NCBI GenBank assembly: GCA_947630255.1
Contig: CANRGU010000008.1
Location: 1 to 22,988 of the forward strand
Origin: an uncultured Clostridia bacterium
GTDB taxonomy: Bacteria; Bacillota; Clostridia; TANB77; CAG-508
Direction of reading: 5' to 3'
Length of the DNA stretch: 22,988 nt
Every line of letters begins with the position of its first letter. Position 1 is the stretch's first letter. The notes below the pieces were generated by a model. That model was not told where the DNA came from and ran no database searches. It worked only from the letters and a program-made list of their open reading frames with translations. The position numbers were made by a program, and so were the translations under genes. Below are positions 1 to 6,867 of the stretch, piece after piece.

Positions 1-2
1 AG

Positions 3-149
3 AAAAAAAGAGAACTTTATTTAAAAGAAAGTGAAGAAAACGAAAAATTAAGACAGAAAAATGCGGAATTAAAACGACTTAATAATTCATTAGAAATTAT
101 AAATAAAGAACAAGAAGAACTATTGAAAATGTATAGAAAGAAAAAGTAA
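3..149 (+). CDS. C-terminal end of a coiled-coil protein, cut by the window edge
   Basis: An open frame runs in from the left edge and stops with TAA at 147-149. The visible 48 residues are almost all charged or polar, with leucine/isoleucine spacing typical of a coiled coil (for example the stretch ELKRLNNSLEIINKEQEELL). The start is outside the window, so length and function are unknown. The next gene begins 14 bases later with a good ribosome binding site (aaggagg), so the two are probably in one operon. A small regulator or DNA-replication accessory protein is possible, but nothing seen here decides that. Confidence 0.6.
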   Translation, partial: KKRELYLKESEENEKLRQKNAELKRLNNSLEIINKEQEELLKMYRKKK

Positions 150-163
150 CTAAGGAGGAAGCT

Positions 164-572
164 ATGGAAGATGTAAAAGAAGAATTAAGTTCATATTTGC
201 AAGATAAGAAATTACTTAAAGATAAAGAAGCAGATCTAGAAGAACTAATAACAAAAGCAACAAAAATAACAACAGAATTAAGCGATATGCCGAAGCGGAA
301 CTCCAGAAGTTCAAGATAGAATGGGAGAGTATGCAGCAAAGATAGTAGATTTAAAAAATGAAAAATATAGTCAATTAATTAAAATGTATAACACTAAAAA
401 AAGAATTGAAGATAAAATAGATATGTTAGAACAGCCATATCGAAACATATTATATTATAAATACATAAAAGGATATAATCTTACTAAAGTGGCAAATGAG
501 ATAGATTATGAATATAAATATGTCTGCAAACTGTATGGAACAGCATTACAATTGTATAAAAAAATAAAATAA
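164..572 (+). CDS. DUF1492/ArpU-like late transcription regulator, needing a +1 shift at CGG 296
   Basis: The gene starts at ATG 164 after aaggagg. The zero frame runs 44 codons to an in-frame CGG at 296-298 and then ends at TAG 317-319. If the C is skipped and reading resumes at GGA 297, the frame stays open to TAA 570-572 and gives 135 residues. The joined protein has a coiled-coil N-terminus, the junction SDMPK-GTPEVQDRMGEYA typical of DUF1492 proteins (MPKGxP followed by a helix), and a C-terminal helix-turn-helix like sigma-70 region 4 (LEQPYRNILYYKYIKGYNLT). Family members are small sigma-like or ArpU-like proteins placed before the packaging genes, thought to drive late transcription. 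The position fits. Without recoding the product is a 51-residue stub lacking the DNA-binding part. Family call from motifs only. Confidence 0.75.
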
Positions 573-578
573 AACATC

Positions 579-613
579 ACGACAAAAAAGGTGGAATCAC
601 GACTAAAAAATTT
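579..613 (+). repeat. Short direct repeat containing ATCACGAC
   Basis: Just downstream of the DUF1492-like gene the sequence reads ATCACGACAAAAAA and, about 20 bases later, ATCACGACTAAAAAA. Two such copies next to a late regulator gene could be binding sites for that regulator or for a repressor. Only the repeat itself is seen; the role is a guess. Confidence 0.35.
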
Positions 614-665
614 GTTATTATTATAATAGCAGAAATAATAAAATATAATTTTTTAATAAAAAGAC

Positions 666-694
666 GAGGTGCATCTCAAAAAGAGATACACCTC
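666..694 (-). terminator. Rho-independent terminator of the reverse-strand zinc-ribbon gene
   Basis: GAGGTGCATCTC and GAGATACACCTC form a 12-bp stem (11 pairs plus one G-T) around a five-base loop. On the reverse strand the stem is followed by a T-rich run (gtctttttatt). It lies directly after the stop codon of the gene at 707-889. Confidence 0.8.
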
Positions 695-706
695 TGGAGT
701 TAACTT

Positions 707-889
707 TTAGCTATCGCCGTCATGTTTGCCCAGTTTTTCAAGGCAATCAATGCACATCGGCAAGGGGCTCGTTTCTTCAGGGTCTTCCTTAAGACCGTAA
801 TCCCGTTTTAACATCTCAATGGTTGACCGTGAGATAATCCTCTTGTCGTCAGTAATGATTCTGTTGCACCATCTGCAGCGTCTTGCCAT
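707..889 (-). CDS. Small zinc-ribbon-like cargo protein (60 aa), foreign composition
   Basis: The reverse-strand gene starts at ATG 889-887 after a good ribosome binding site (ggaggt) and ends at 707. The 60-residue product has CxxC near its start (RRCRWCNR) and a second CxxC near the end (PMCIDCLEK), so it probably binds one zinc ion. The gene is clearly richer in G+C than its surroundings and uses GAC, CCC, CCG and two CGG arginine codons, which no intact + strand gene here does. It has its own promoter, a palindromic operator and its own terminator, and it points against the late operon. That is the layout of a moron, a recently acquired gene expressed on its own. I do not recognise the family. 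A small nucleic-acid-binding or regulatory protein is possible. Confidence 0.75.
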   Translation of the reverse strand: MARRCRWCNRIITDDKRIISRSTIEMLKRDYGLKEDPEETSPLPMCIDCLEKLGKHDGDS

Positions 890-904
890 AGTTGTTTACC
901 TCCA

Positions 905-940
905 AATAATATTATATAGCAGTTGCTATACAATATTATT
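905..940. promoter_or_regulatory. 36-bp near-perfect palindrome, candidate operator
   Basis: Two 18-base arms match at 16 positions; the core is TATAGCAG-TTGCTATA. It covers the -10 box and the expected start of the transcript of the reverse-strand gene, so a dimeric repressor bound here would block it. In RNA it would also form a long hairpin in the leader. The symmetry is seen; the repressor is not known. Confidence 0.65.
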
Positions 941-966
941 GTAGCAAATATTATGTAAATTGTCAA
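938..966 (-). promoter_or_regulatory. Sigma-A type promoter of the reverse-strand zinc-ribbon gene
   Basis: On the reverse strand a perfect -35 TTGACA (966-961) is followed, after 17 bases, by -10 TACAAT (943-938). The start codon is about 50 bases downstream. Confidence 0.8.
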
Positions 967-983
967 ACTTTAAAGATATATGA

Positions 984-1010
984 AGAGTTAGAGAAATCTA
1001 GCTCTTTTTT
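984..1010 (+). terminator. Terminator-like hairpin
   Basis: AGAGTTAG and CTAGCTCT form an eight-pair stem (one G-T) around six bases, followed by TTTTTT. It faces the + direction, so it could end readthrough from the DUF1492 regulator or isolate the following region. Confidence 0.6.
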
Positions 1011-1044
1011 CATGCTATTAACAATACTAGATAAGTTAATATAT

Positions 1045-1340
1045 AAGTAATGCCCAAGGTATTACCTCCTTTCTTGAGAAGATAAGAGTTGGAAGGCAGT
1101 AGAGTGTATTCTAGTTAGCACTCTAGTAAATAGTATGTAGTGATATAAAAAAATTAATTTATGGGAGTATAAGGTTGCGATATTAATTCCGTCACAGGGA
1201 AGAAAAATATCTAGTCTTCCAAGAGGTTCGGCAAATTATTGCTAAAGGTTATAGGCTGTGATGATACCAGAAACCCAAAAGGAATGAGATAGCGTCTTGT
1301 TCAAACCGTTATATCATTACATATTGTTTATTAGAAACAA
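1045..1340 (+). ncRNA. Stretch without genes, rich in hairpins; candidate structured RNA
   Basis: No convincing reading frame exists between the terminator at 984-1010 and the gene at 1352. Several stems are visible: 1047-1054 with 1058-1065 (GTAATGCC/GGTATTAC), 1100-1106 with 1119-1125 (TAGAGTG/CACTCTA, perfect) and 1198-1203 with 1215-1220 (GGAAGA/TCTTCC, perfect). A longer-range pairing of TGATGATA near 1260 with TATCATTA near 1315 is possible. The stretch is less A-rich than neighbouring coding DNA. Structured RNAs of unknown role are known in Firmicutes phages near the packaging genes, but I do not recognise a named family. Strand is assumed from gene orientation. It could also just be regulatory DNA. 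Confidence 0.35.
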
Positions 1341-1351
1341 AGGAAAAGGGA

Positions 1352-1633
1352 ATGAAAGAAATATGTATGAAGAAAAAATGCAAAGATTGCAAAGAACAGC
1401 TGAAATGCTTCGGTTGTAAAATTCATAATTACATATTAATAAATCAAGACACAACAACCAATACATATAAGTGCAGTAAATGTGGAGACATTATAAGGTT
1501 AAACAAAGATAATATGTGTTGTAGTTGTATTAATAGATGCAAAGGAAAAGTAACAAATATTATAGATAAAGACAAAGGAATATATAAAATATGTAATAAA
1601 TTCAATAAAGGAGGAAAAGAAGATGAAAATTAA
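1352..1633 (+). CDS. Cysteine-rich zinc-ribbon protein of unknown function (93 aa)
   Basis: The start is ATG 1352, with aaagga seven bases upstream. An alternative is ATG 1367, which lacks a site of its own. The product has many cysteine pairs: CKDC and CFGC in the first third, CSKCGD and CCSC in the second, then RCKG and ICNK. This suggests two or three zinc-binding ribbons. It overlaps the next gene by 11 bases and carries that gene's AGGAGG site inside its own last codons, so the two are translationally coupled. Small zinc-ribbon proteins are common ahead of phage packaging genes; the function is not known. Confidence 0.7.
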   Translation: MKEICMKKKCKDCKEQLKCFGCKIHNYILINQDTTTNTYKCSKCGDIIRLNKDNMCCSCINRCKGKVTNIIDKDKGIYKICNKFNKGGKEDEN

Positions 1634-1838
1634 ATTTTTAATTAATGTACCAGATAAGTACACAAGAGAAATGTATAAGAAAGGGCAAGTAAAAGATTTT
1701 ACAGATGATAGAGCAAAAGAAATATTATCAGCTAGACAGTCAAATGGAAATCCTTATGCAGAAGAAGTAAAAGAAGAAGTAATAGAAACAGCAACTAAAA
1801 AAGTAAAGACAGGAAAGGCAGTAAAGAAAACAAAGTAA
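1623..1838 (+). CDS. Small phage protein upstream of HNH (71 aa)
   Basis: The start ATG 1623 is preceded by aaaggagg. The N-terminus KIKFLINVPDKYTREMYKKG looks like small proteins found beside packaging genes in phages of Firmicutes, in which a short beta strand is followed by a segment describing residue limits of the form DKxT. The C-terminus is a charged lysine-rich tail. The function is unknown. It ends one base before the ATG of the HNH gene, so the two are coupled. Confidence 0.65.
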   Translation: MKIKFLINVPDKYTREMYKKGQVKDFTDDRAKEILSARQSNGNPYAEEVKEEVIETATKKVKTGKAVKKTK

Positions 1839-1839
1839 T

Positions 1840-2146
1840 ATGACATATAGAGATAATCCAGAAATAGCAAAGAAATATAAAAGTAAAAGGTGGCAGAAGT
1901 TAAGGAAGCAAAAGCTATTATTAAATCCACTTTGTGAAAGATGTTTAAAGAAGCGGAATATATAATAGTGCTAATATAATACATCATAAAGAATATATAA
2001 CTGATTTAAACTATGAAGATGATGATGTGTTCTTTAATATAGATAATACAGAAAGTTTATGCCAAGACTGTCACAACAAAGAACACTTTACAGAGAAACA
2101 GGAATATATATTTGATGAGAATGGAGACTTAATTAGAAATGAATGA
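1840..2146 (+). CDS. HNH homing-type endonuclease of the packaging module, needing a +1 shift at CGG 1954
   Basis: The gene starts at ATG 1840, coupled to the gene before it. The zero frame reaches CGG 1954-1956 and stops at TAA 1963-1965. Skipping the C and resuming at GGA 1955 gives one open frame to TGA 2144-2146, 101 residues in all. The joined protein is a standard phage HNH: the N-terminal YKSKRWQKLR, then NPLCERCLKK-G-IYNSANIIHHK with a zinc CxxC and the catalytic HH, then SLCQDCHNKEH with the second zinc CxxC and the final histidine. The glycine restored at the junction is where relatives carry LKKG or LKRG. HNH proteins next to terminase assist cleavage at cos sites in phages such as HK97. 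The unshifted product has no active site. Confidence 0.8.
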
Positions 2147-2429
2147 AGAAAAGTATAAAATTAATCTAGAAATAAATAAAGAAGAAATACTAAAAGATAT
2201 TAGAGATATAAAGAAAGAAGTAAAAGAAACAACTAGAGAAATTGAATTTGAAATAAGTAAGTTACAACTAAAGAGAAAAGATATATTAGTAATTAAAACA
2301 AATGCTATATTTAGAGCAGAAGATTTAATAAAAATAAAAAAGAAATTAGAGAAACAATTACATAGAAGAGTATTAGTAATAGATAATACAATAGATATAA
2401 GTCATGTTATATCGTATAAGAAAAGATAG
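2139..2429 (+). CDS. Unknown phage protein with coiled coil (96 aa)
   Basis: The start ATG 2139 overlaps the HNH stop by eight bases. Residues 1-50 form a charged helix likely to be a coiled coil. Residues 50-96 (DILVIKTNAIFRAEDLIKI, then LEKQLHRRVLVIDNTIDISHV) look like a small alpha-beta domain found in unnamed phage proteins beside the packaging module, with a strand, a helix and a second strand. The stop TAG 2427-2429 is followed at once by AAGCGGA. No known role. Confidence 0.65.
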   Translation: MNEEKYKINLEINKEEILKDIRDIKKEVKETTREIEFEISKLQLKRKDILVIKTNAIFRAEDLIKIKKKLEKQLHRRVLVIDNTIDISHVISYKKR

Positions 2430-2529
2430 AAGCGGAAAAGGAAATATATAAAGATTTTGCAACAGTATAATACTTTACAGAAAAACAGGATATATGTTTA
2501 ATGAGAATGGAGATGTAATTAAGAATGAA
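2429..2529 (+). pseudogene. Decayed partial copy of the HNH gene
   Basis: Bases 2471-2529 closely match the 3' end of the HNH gene (2084-2147), including CTTTACAG, AGAATGGAGA and the final ATGAATGA. Upstream, 2429-2450 carries AGAAGCGGA followed shortly by ATATATAA, as the HNH gene does at 1949-1966. The middle, with the HH active site, is missing, and the frame is broken by stops and a one-base loss. I read this as an HNH duplicate with an internal deletion. It still contains the CGGA of the recoding site. Confidence 0.55.
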
Positions 2530-2878
2530 TGATAATGAATTATTTGAACAAGCAAGAAGAAGAGTACAAAATAAGCAAAAAGGAAGATGTGTAAGAAACA
2601 AAGATGTTATAATAGATCAGGAAAAAGAAATACAATACTATAGAGAAAAAATACAAACAATGATGAAAGAAAGAGAACTAGATAAAGAACTTGAAATAGA
2701 AATAAACAATGAAGAATATTTAATAAAATATAATAACAATACAGATGCTGTAGTGTTAAATACTTATTTAACCAAGTTAGTACATGATAAAGAATTGTAT
2801 AGAATAGAGAAAAACAATGAATTTAAAATAATAAATAAAACAAGAATGGAAAAAGAATCTTTCATTTATTGTATATAA
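2525..2878 (+). CDS. Unknown charged protein before terminase (117 aa)
   Basis: The start ATG 2525 lies in the same ATGAATGA overlap that joins the HNH gene to its neighbour. There is no clear AGGAGG, so it may be poorly translated now that the upstream copy is decayed. The first part (ELFEQARRRVQNKQKGRCVR, then a helix rich in E, K and R) suggests a coiled coil. The rest is a mix of short strands ending in FIYCI. No motif is recognised. A late packaging accessory is possible from position only. Confidence 0.5.
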   Translation: MNDNELFEQARRRVQNKQKGRCVRNKDVIIDQEKEIQYYREKIQTMMKERELDKELEIEINNEEYLIKYNNNTDAVVLNTYLTKLVHDKELYRIEKNNEFKIINKTRMEKESFIYCI

Positions 2879-2883
2879 AAACA

Positions 2884-2980
2884 GAATCCCCCCTATAAGA
2901 CAAAAATAAATGCTACAAGGGAGAACGGTGGGTGGGCAACGGAAAAATTGCGACAGAAAATTAATAACCCCCACTAAAAA
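2884..2980. other. Candidate cos region
   Basis: Between the last small gene and the small terminase lies a short stretch with strand-biased runs unlike anything nearby: CCCCCC at its left, GGTGGGTGGG in the middle and CCCCCA at its right. In HNH-containing HK97-like phages of Firmicutes the cos site commonly lies here, directly upstream of terS. The cut positions cannot be read from sequence alone. Confidence 0.45.
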
Positions 2981-2994
2981 AGGAAGTGAAGGTA

Positions 2995-3333
2995 ATGGCA
3001 AGAAAAATAGCAAACATAAAAGAACTAAGAAAAGTATTTGAAGATTTAAATGATAACAAAAGTAAATTAGCATTGTCATTGCTAGATAAAGCTGAATTTA
3101 TGGAAGAAACATTAGCAAAATTACAATCAAAAGTAAAATCAGATGGAGTGGTTACATCAATGTGTCAGGGTAATTATGATATAGACAGAGAAAACCCTGC
3201 ATTACGAAGTTATAATACAACAATTAAAAATTATACAAGTGTCATAAAACAGATAGCTGATTTATTACCAGATGCTAGTATTAAACAAGATGGAGAAGAT
3301 TTGCTAAAATTTATAGCAAGTGGTAGAAAATGA
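2995..3333 (+). CDS. terS: Terminase small subunit, P27-like
   Basis: I chose ATG 2995 rather than GTG 2986: aagga at 2980-2984 is too close to the GTG and well spaced for the ATG. The 112-residue product begins MARKIANIKELR and has several amphipathic helices (DKAEFMEETLAKLQSKV, NPALRSYNTTIKNYTSVIKQ). The phrase NPAL-SYNTTIKNY is typical of P27-family small terminases. The protein recognises phage DNA and hands it to the large subunit for packaging. It overlaps terL by four bases (ATGA). Confidence 0.85.
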   Translation: MARKIANIKELRKVFEDLNDNKSKLALSLLDKAEFMEETLAKLQSKVKSDGVVTSMCQGNYDIDRENPALRSYNTTIKNYTSVIKQIADLLPDASIKQDGEDLLKFIASGRK

Positions 3334-4970
3334 ACTATATCAAAGAATATTACAATAAAATAAATACAGAAGAAATAATTGTAGGTAAGAAAATAAAAAA
3401 AATATATAAAAGATTAGTAGAAGAAAGTGAGAATAATTCACTTCCTTTTTATTTTGATGAAGAAACAGGGGAAAGACCAATTAAATTTATAGAGACATTT
3501 TGCAAACAAGCAGAAGGAGAAATTGGTAAACCTATAAAACTAGAACTATTTCAAAAAGCATATATACAAGCATTGTTTGGATTTTTAAATCGAGATACAA
3601 ATAAAAGAAGATTTAATGAAACAATGTTTTTAGTAGGACGTAAGAATGGGAAAACAACTATGCTATCAGCAATAGCTTTATATATGATGATAGCAGATGG
3701 AGAAGGAAGTGCAGAATGTTATTCTGTTGCAACAAAAAAAGACCAAGCAAGCAAAGCTTTTAAATCTGCTTGCGCAATGCGTAGTCAAAGTCCAGAAATA
3801 AGGGCAGTAGTTAATAAACGAAGAACAGATATGTATATGCCAAGTACATTTAGCTCATTTGAACCTTTAAGTTCTGATTCTGATACATTAGATGGATTAA
3901 ATGCACATTTGGTAATAATAGATGAATTACATGCAATAAAAGATAGAAATTTATATGAAGTAATGAAACAATCTACATCTAGTAGAACACAACCTCTTGT
4001 TGTAATGATTACAACAGCAGGTACAGTTAGAGAAAATATATTTGATGATATATATAATTATGCTAACAATGTACTTGATGAAACTATAAAAAATGATGCT
4101 TTTTTGCCAGTAATGTATGAATTAGACAAGACTGAGGAATGGCAAGATATAAAGTGCTGGGCAAAAGCTAATCCAGGAATAGGTACAATTAAACAATATA
4201 AATATTTAACAGAACAGGTACAAAGGGCAAAAGATGATTTTAGCAGTAAAAAAGGTGTACTTTGTAAGGATTTCAATATAAGAAGTAACACAGAAGAAAA
4301 ATGGCTAGATTTTGACATAGTAAACAATGAAGAAACTTTTGAATTAGAAGATTTAAGAGGTTCTTATGGAATAGGCGGAGCAGATTTATCAAGTACAACT
4401 GATTTAACATGTGCAACAATATTGATTATAAAAAATCATAAAAAATATGTATTACAACAGTATTTTATTCCAAAAGATAAATTGGAAGAAAAGACACAAG
4501 AGGATAATGTTCCATACGATATATGGGAAAAACGAGGATTATTAACAACTTGTGAAGGGGCAAGAGTTAATTATACAGATGTAACAAATTGGTTTATGAA
4601 AATGCACAATGAATATGATATTTCTCCATATTGGGTAGGATATGACCCATGGGGAAGTCAATATTGGATACAAGAAATGGAAGAAGCGGGATTTGAAATG
4701 ATAAAAGTTATTCAAGGAGCTAAAACAATGAGTAATCCAATGAAAGAATTAGAAGCTGATTTAAAAGAAAAAAACATAAATTATAATAACAATCCAATAT
4801 TAAAATGGTGTTTGTTAAATACTTCTATAGAAATTGATAAAAACGATAATATTAGACCAGTAAAAGGAAAAAAGTCAAAACAGAGAATAGATGGAGCAGT
4901 AAGTTTAATAGATGCTTACTGTGTTTTATTTGAAAAAATGAATGATTATCTAGCACTACAGGAGGAGTGA
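3330..4970 (+). CDS. terL: Terminase large subunit
   Basis: The start ATG 3330 overlaps the terS stop. The product has 546 residues, normal for Terminase_1/HK97-type large subunits. The ATPase domain shows Walker A VGRKNGKTT at about residues 102-110 and Walker B LVIIDE at about 194-199. The C-terminal nuclease domain shows an acidic GGADLSSTTDLT motif, then YDPWGSQYWI and finally RIDGAVSLIDAY, which supply the metal-binding aspartates. It pumps DNA into the prohead and cuts it. It ends one base before the portal ATG. Confidence 0.95.
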   Translation: MNYIKEYYNKINTEEIIVGKKIKKIYKRLVEESENNSLPFYFDEETGERPIKFIETFCKQAEGEIGKPIKLELFQKAYIQALFGFLNRDTNKRRFNETMFLVGRKNGKTTMLSAIALYMMIADGEGSAECYSVATKKDQASKAFKSACAMRSQSPEIRAVVNKRRTDMYMPSTFSSFEPLSSDSDTLDGLNAHLVIIDELHAIKDRNLYEVMKQSTSSRTQPLVVMITTAGTVRENIFDDIYNYANNVLDETIKNDAFLPVMYELDKTEEWQDIKCWAKANPGIGTIKQYKYLTEQVQRAKDDFSSKKGVLCKDFNIRSNTEEKWLDFDIVNNEETFELEDLRGSYGIGGADLSSTTDLTCATILIIKNHKKYVLQQYFIPKDKLEEKTQEDNVPYDIWEKRGLLTTCEGARVNYTDVTNWFMKMHNEYDISPYWVGYDPWGSQYWIQEMEEAGFEMIKVIQGAKTMSNPMKELEADLKEKNINYNNNPILKWCLLNTSIEIDKNDNIRPVKGKKSKQRIDGAVSLIDAYCVLFEKMNDYLALQEE

Positions 4971-4971
4971 G

Positions 4972-6198
4972 ATGAAGAAAGAAAAGCGAAGCTTATTTAA
5001 TATAGTATTTGGGAAAAAGATAAAACAAGTTATAGGTTCTTATTTACAACTTATGTCTGGATATAACCCTGTATTTACAGACATAGGAGACAACATATAT
5101 GAAAGTAATATTGCAAGAGAATGTATAAATACAATAGCAACTCATTCAGCAAAAATGTTACCTAAGCATGTGCAAAAGCAAAATGGAGTAACAAAACAGT
5201 ATAAAGGTGAAATAAATTACTTACTAAGTGTACAACCTAACCCTATAATGACAACATACGATTTCTTATATAAAACAATTAGTATATTATATTCAGCAAA
5301 TAATGTATTTATATTTATTAATAGAGATAACAAGGGTATGATAACTGGATTTTATCCGTTACACCCAGATAATTGTAGTTTGTATGAAAACAATGGGAAA
5401 ATATATATATCATTCCAGTTTGTAGATGGAAATAGTTATTGTACATTATATGATGAAGTAATACATTTAAGAAGATTTTTTAATAAACATGATTTTTACG
5501 GAGATAGTAACAATGTACTAGAAGAAGCAATAGAAACAGCAAATACAGCAACAGAAGGAATAAGAAACGCAATAAGAACAAGTTCATCTCTAAAAGGAAT
5601 AATAAAATATCAAAATGCAATGTTAAAAGCTAAGGATATAAAAGAAAATAGAGACCAGTTTGTCAAAGACTTTGTAAAAGATATGGGAGATGGAAGCGGA
5701 ATTGCAGGTTTAGATGCAAAAGCAGATTTTAAAGAAATAAATTTAAAACCATTGACATTAGATAAAGACCAGTTAGATTTTGTCAATTATAACATATTTG
5801 ATTACTTTGGCATTTCTGAAAATATTGTCAGAAGCAAATTTGATGATATAGAATGGAATGCTTTTTATGAATCAGTTATTGAGCCATTAGCAATACAGAT
5901 GAGCAATGCTTTTACAGTAAAAATATTTGGTAAAAGTAGTATAAGAGATGGACATCAAATCGTTTTTGATGTAAATAGAATAAAATATGCTAAGACAGAA
6001 ACAAAAATAAATTTATTAGAAAAAACTGCAATTTTAGGATTATATACAATAGATGAAGCAAGAGAGATTTTAGACCTTCCTCCAATAGGTGGAGAAGAAG
6101 GAAATAAAAGATTGCAAACATTAAATGTAATAAATCAAAAAATAGCAGACCAATATCAAGGAGGTGGAAATAATGGAAAAAAGAACTCAGGAAATTAG
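4972..6198 (+). CDS. Portal protein, HK97 family
   Basis: The start ATG 4972 follows ggagg. The 408-residue protein has the family's order: YESNIARECINTIATHSAKM near residue 45, QPNPIMTTYDFLYKT near 85, FYPLHP near 130, and the core ending FDYFGISENIV. It forms the dodecameric channel at the head vertex through which DNA enters and leaves. The C-terminal tail is glycine- and asparagine-rich. Its last codons overlap the protease start. Confidence 0.93.
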   Translation: MKKEKRSLFNIVFGKKIKQVIGSYLQLMSGYNPVFTDIGDNIYESNIARECINTIATHSAKMLPKHVQKQNGVTKQYKGEINYLLSVQPNPIMTTYDFLYKTISILYSANNVFIFINRDNKGMITGFYPLHPDNCSLYENNGKIYISFQFVDGNSYCTLYDEVIHLRRFFNKHDFYGDSNNVLEEAIETANTATEGIRNAIRTSSSLKGIIKYQNAMLKAKDIKENRDQFVKDFVKDMGDGSGIAGLDAKADFKEINLKPLTLDKDQLDFVNYNIFDYFGISENIVRSKFDDIEWNAFYESVIEPLAIQMSNAFTVKIFGKSSIRDGHQIVFDVNRIKYAKTETKINLLEKTAILGLYTIDEAREILDLPPIGGEEGNKRLQTLNVINQKIADQYQGGGNNGKKNSGN

Positions 6199-6757
6199 AT
6201 TAACAGAAATGAGAGCAGTAGAGAATAACGACAATAAAATGAAAATAGAAGGGTATGCAGTAGTTTTTGATAGTCCAAGTCACCCTATATATGGTGAATG
6301 GATAGAATATATAGATAGAAATGCTTTTAATGGCTGTGATATGAAAGATGTTGTTTTAAGATATAATCATAAAGACAGTTTTCCTATTATGGCAAGAACT
6401 AAGAATCAAAGTTTACAGCTAGTAGTAGATGATAAAGGATTAAAAATAACAGCAGAATTAATAGATACAGCAAGTAATAGAGACTTGTATAAATCTATTC
6501 AAGAAGGATTAGTTGATAAAATGTCATTTAGATTTTCTGTGTCAAAAAATGATTGGGATTATTCTACAACACCTACTACAAGAAGAATATTACAATTTGA
6601 TAAAATATTTGATGTTTCTATTGTAGATGAGCCAGCTTATGAAGCTACAGAAGTATATGCAAGAAGTAAGGAAGAAGTTCAAGAAGAAAAAAGAAAATAT
6701 GAAGAAGAAAAATTGAAATTTGAAAAAGAAAAGATGAAAATGTTATTAAGTATATAA
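6173..6757 (+). CDS. Prohead protease, S78 family
   Basis: I chose ATG 6173, eight bases after aaggagg, over the in-frame GTG 6164 that sits within the ribosome binding site. The product begins MEKRTQEIRLTEMRAVENND and then has GYAVVFDSPS, LRYNHKDSFPIMARTK (the catalytic histidine region), and LVDKMSFRFSV with the serine region typical of HK97-like proheads. The end is a long charged helix. It cleaves the capsid protein's delta domain during head maturation. Confidence 0.92.
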   Translation: MEKRTQEIRLTEMRAVENNDNKMKIEGYAVVFDSPSHPIYGEWIEYIDRNAFNGCDMKDVVLRYNHKDSFPIMARTKNQSLQLVVDDKGLKITAELIDTASNRDLYKSIQEGLVDKMSFRFSVSKNDWDYSTTPTTRRILQFDKIFDVSIVDEPAYEATEVYARSKEEVQEEKRKYEEEKLKFEKEKMKMLLSI

Positions 6758-6765
6758 ATCCGACA

Positions 6766-6796
6766 AAGACATTCCGAGAGGGAGTGTCTTTTTTGT
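6766..6796 (+). terminator. Strong terminator or attenuator between protease and capsid
   Basis: AAGACATTCC and GGAGTGTCTT form a stem of about ten pairs around a short loop, followed by TTTTTTG. It falls between two genes that must be co-expressed, so partial termination or an RNA-stabilising role for the capsid message is likely. Confidence 0.75.
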
Positions 6797-6867
6797 GTGA
6801 GACAAAATAGGAGTTTTATAGAACAGTGAGAGACTGTAAAAAAATATATGAAAAGGAGTTTTAAATT

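Noticed and set aside
1258..1300. Resemblance of GAAACCCAAA to a conserved part of RNase P RNA
   Set aside because: The other conserved blocks of RNase P RNA are absent, so the match is too short to mean anything.
2433..2435. CGG after the stop of the gene at 2139-2429 as a sixth active recoding site
   Set aside because: It follows a TAG two codons earlier, and the +1 frame ends within a few codons. It is better seen as part of the decayed HNH copy.
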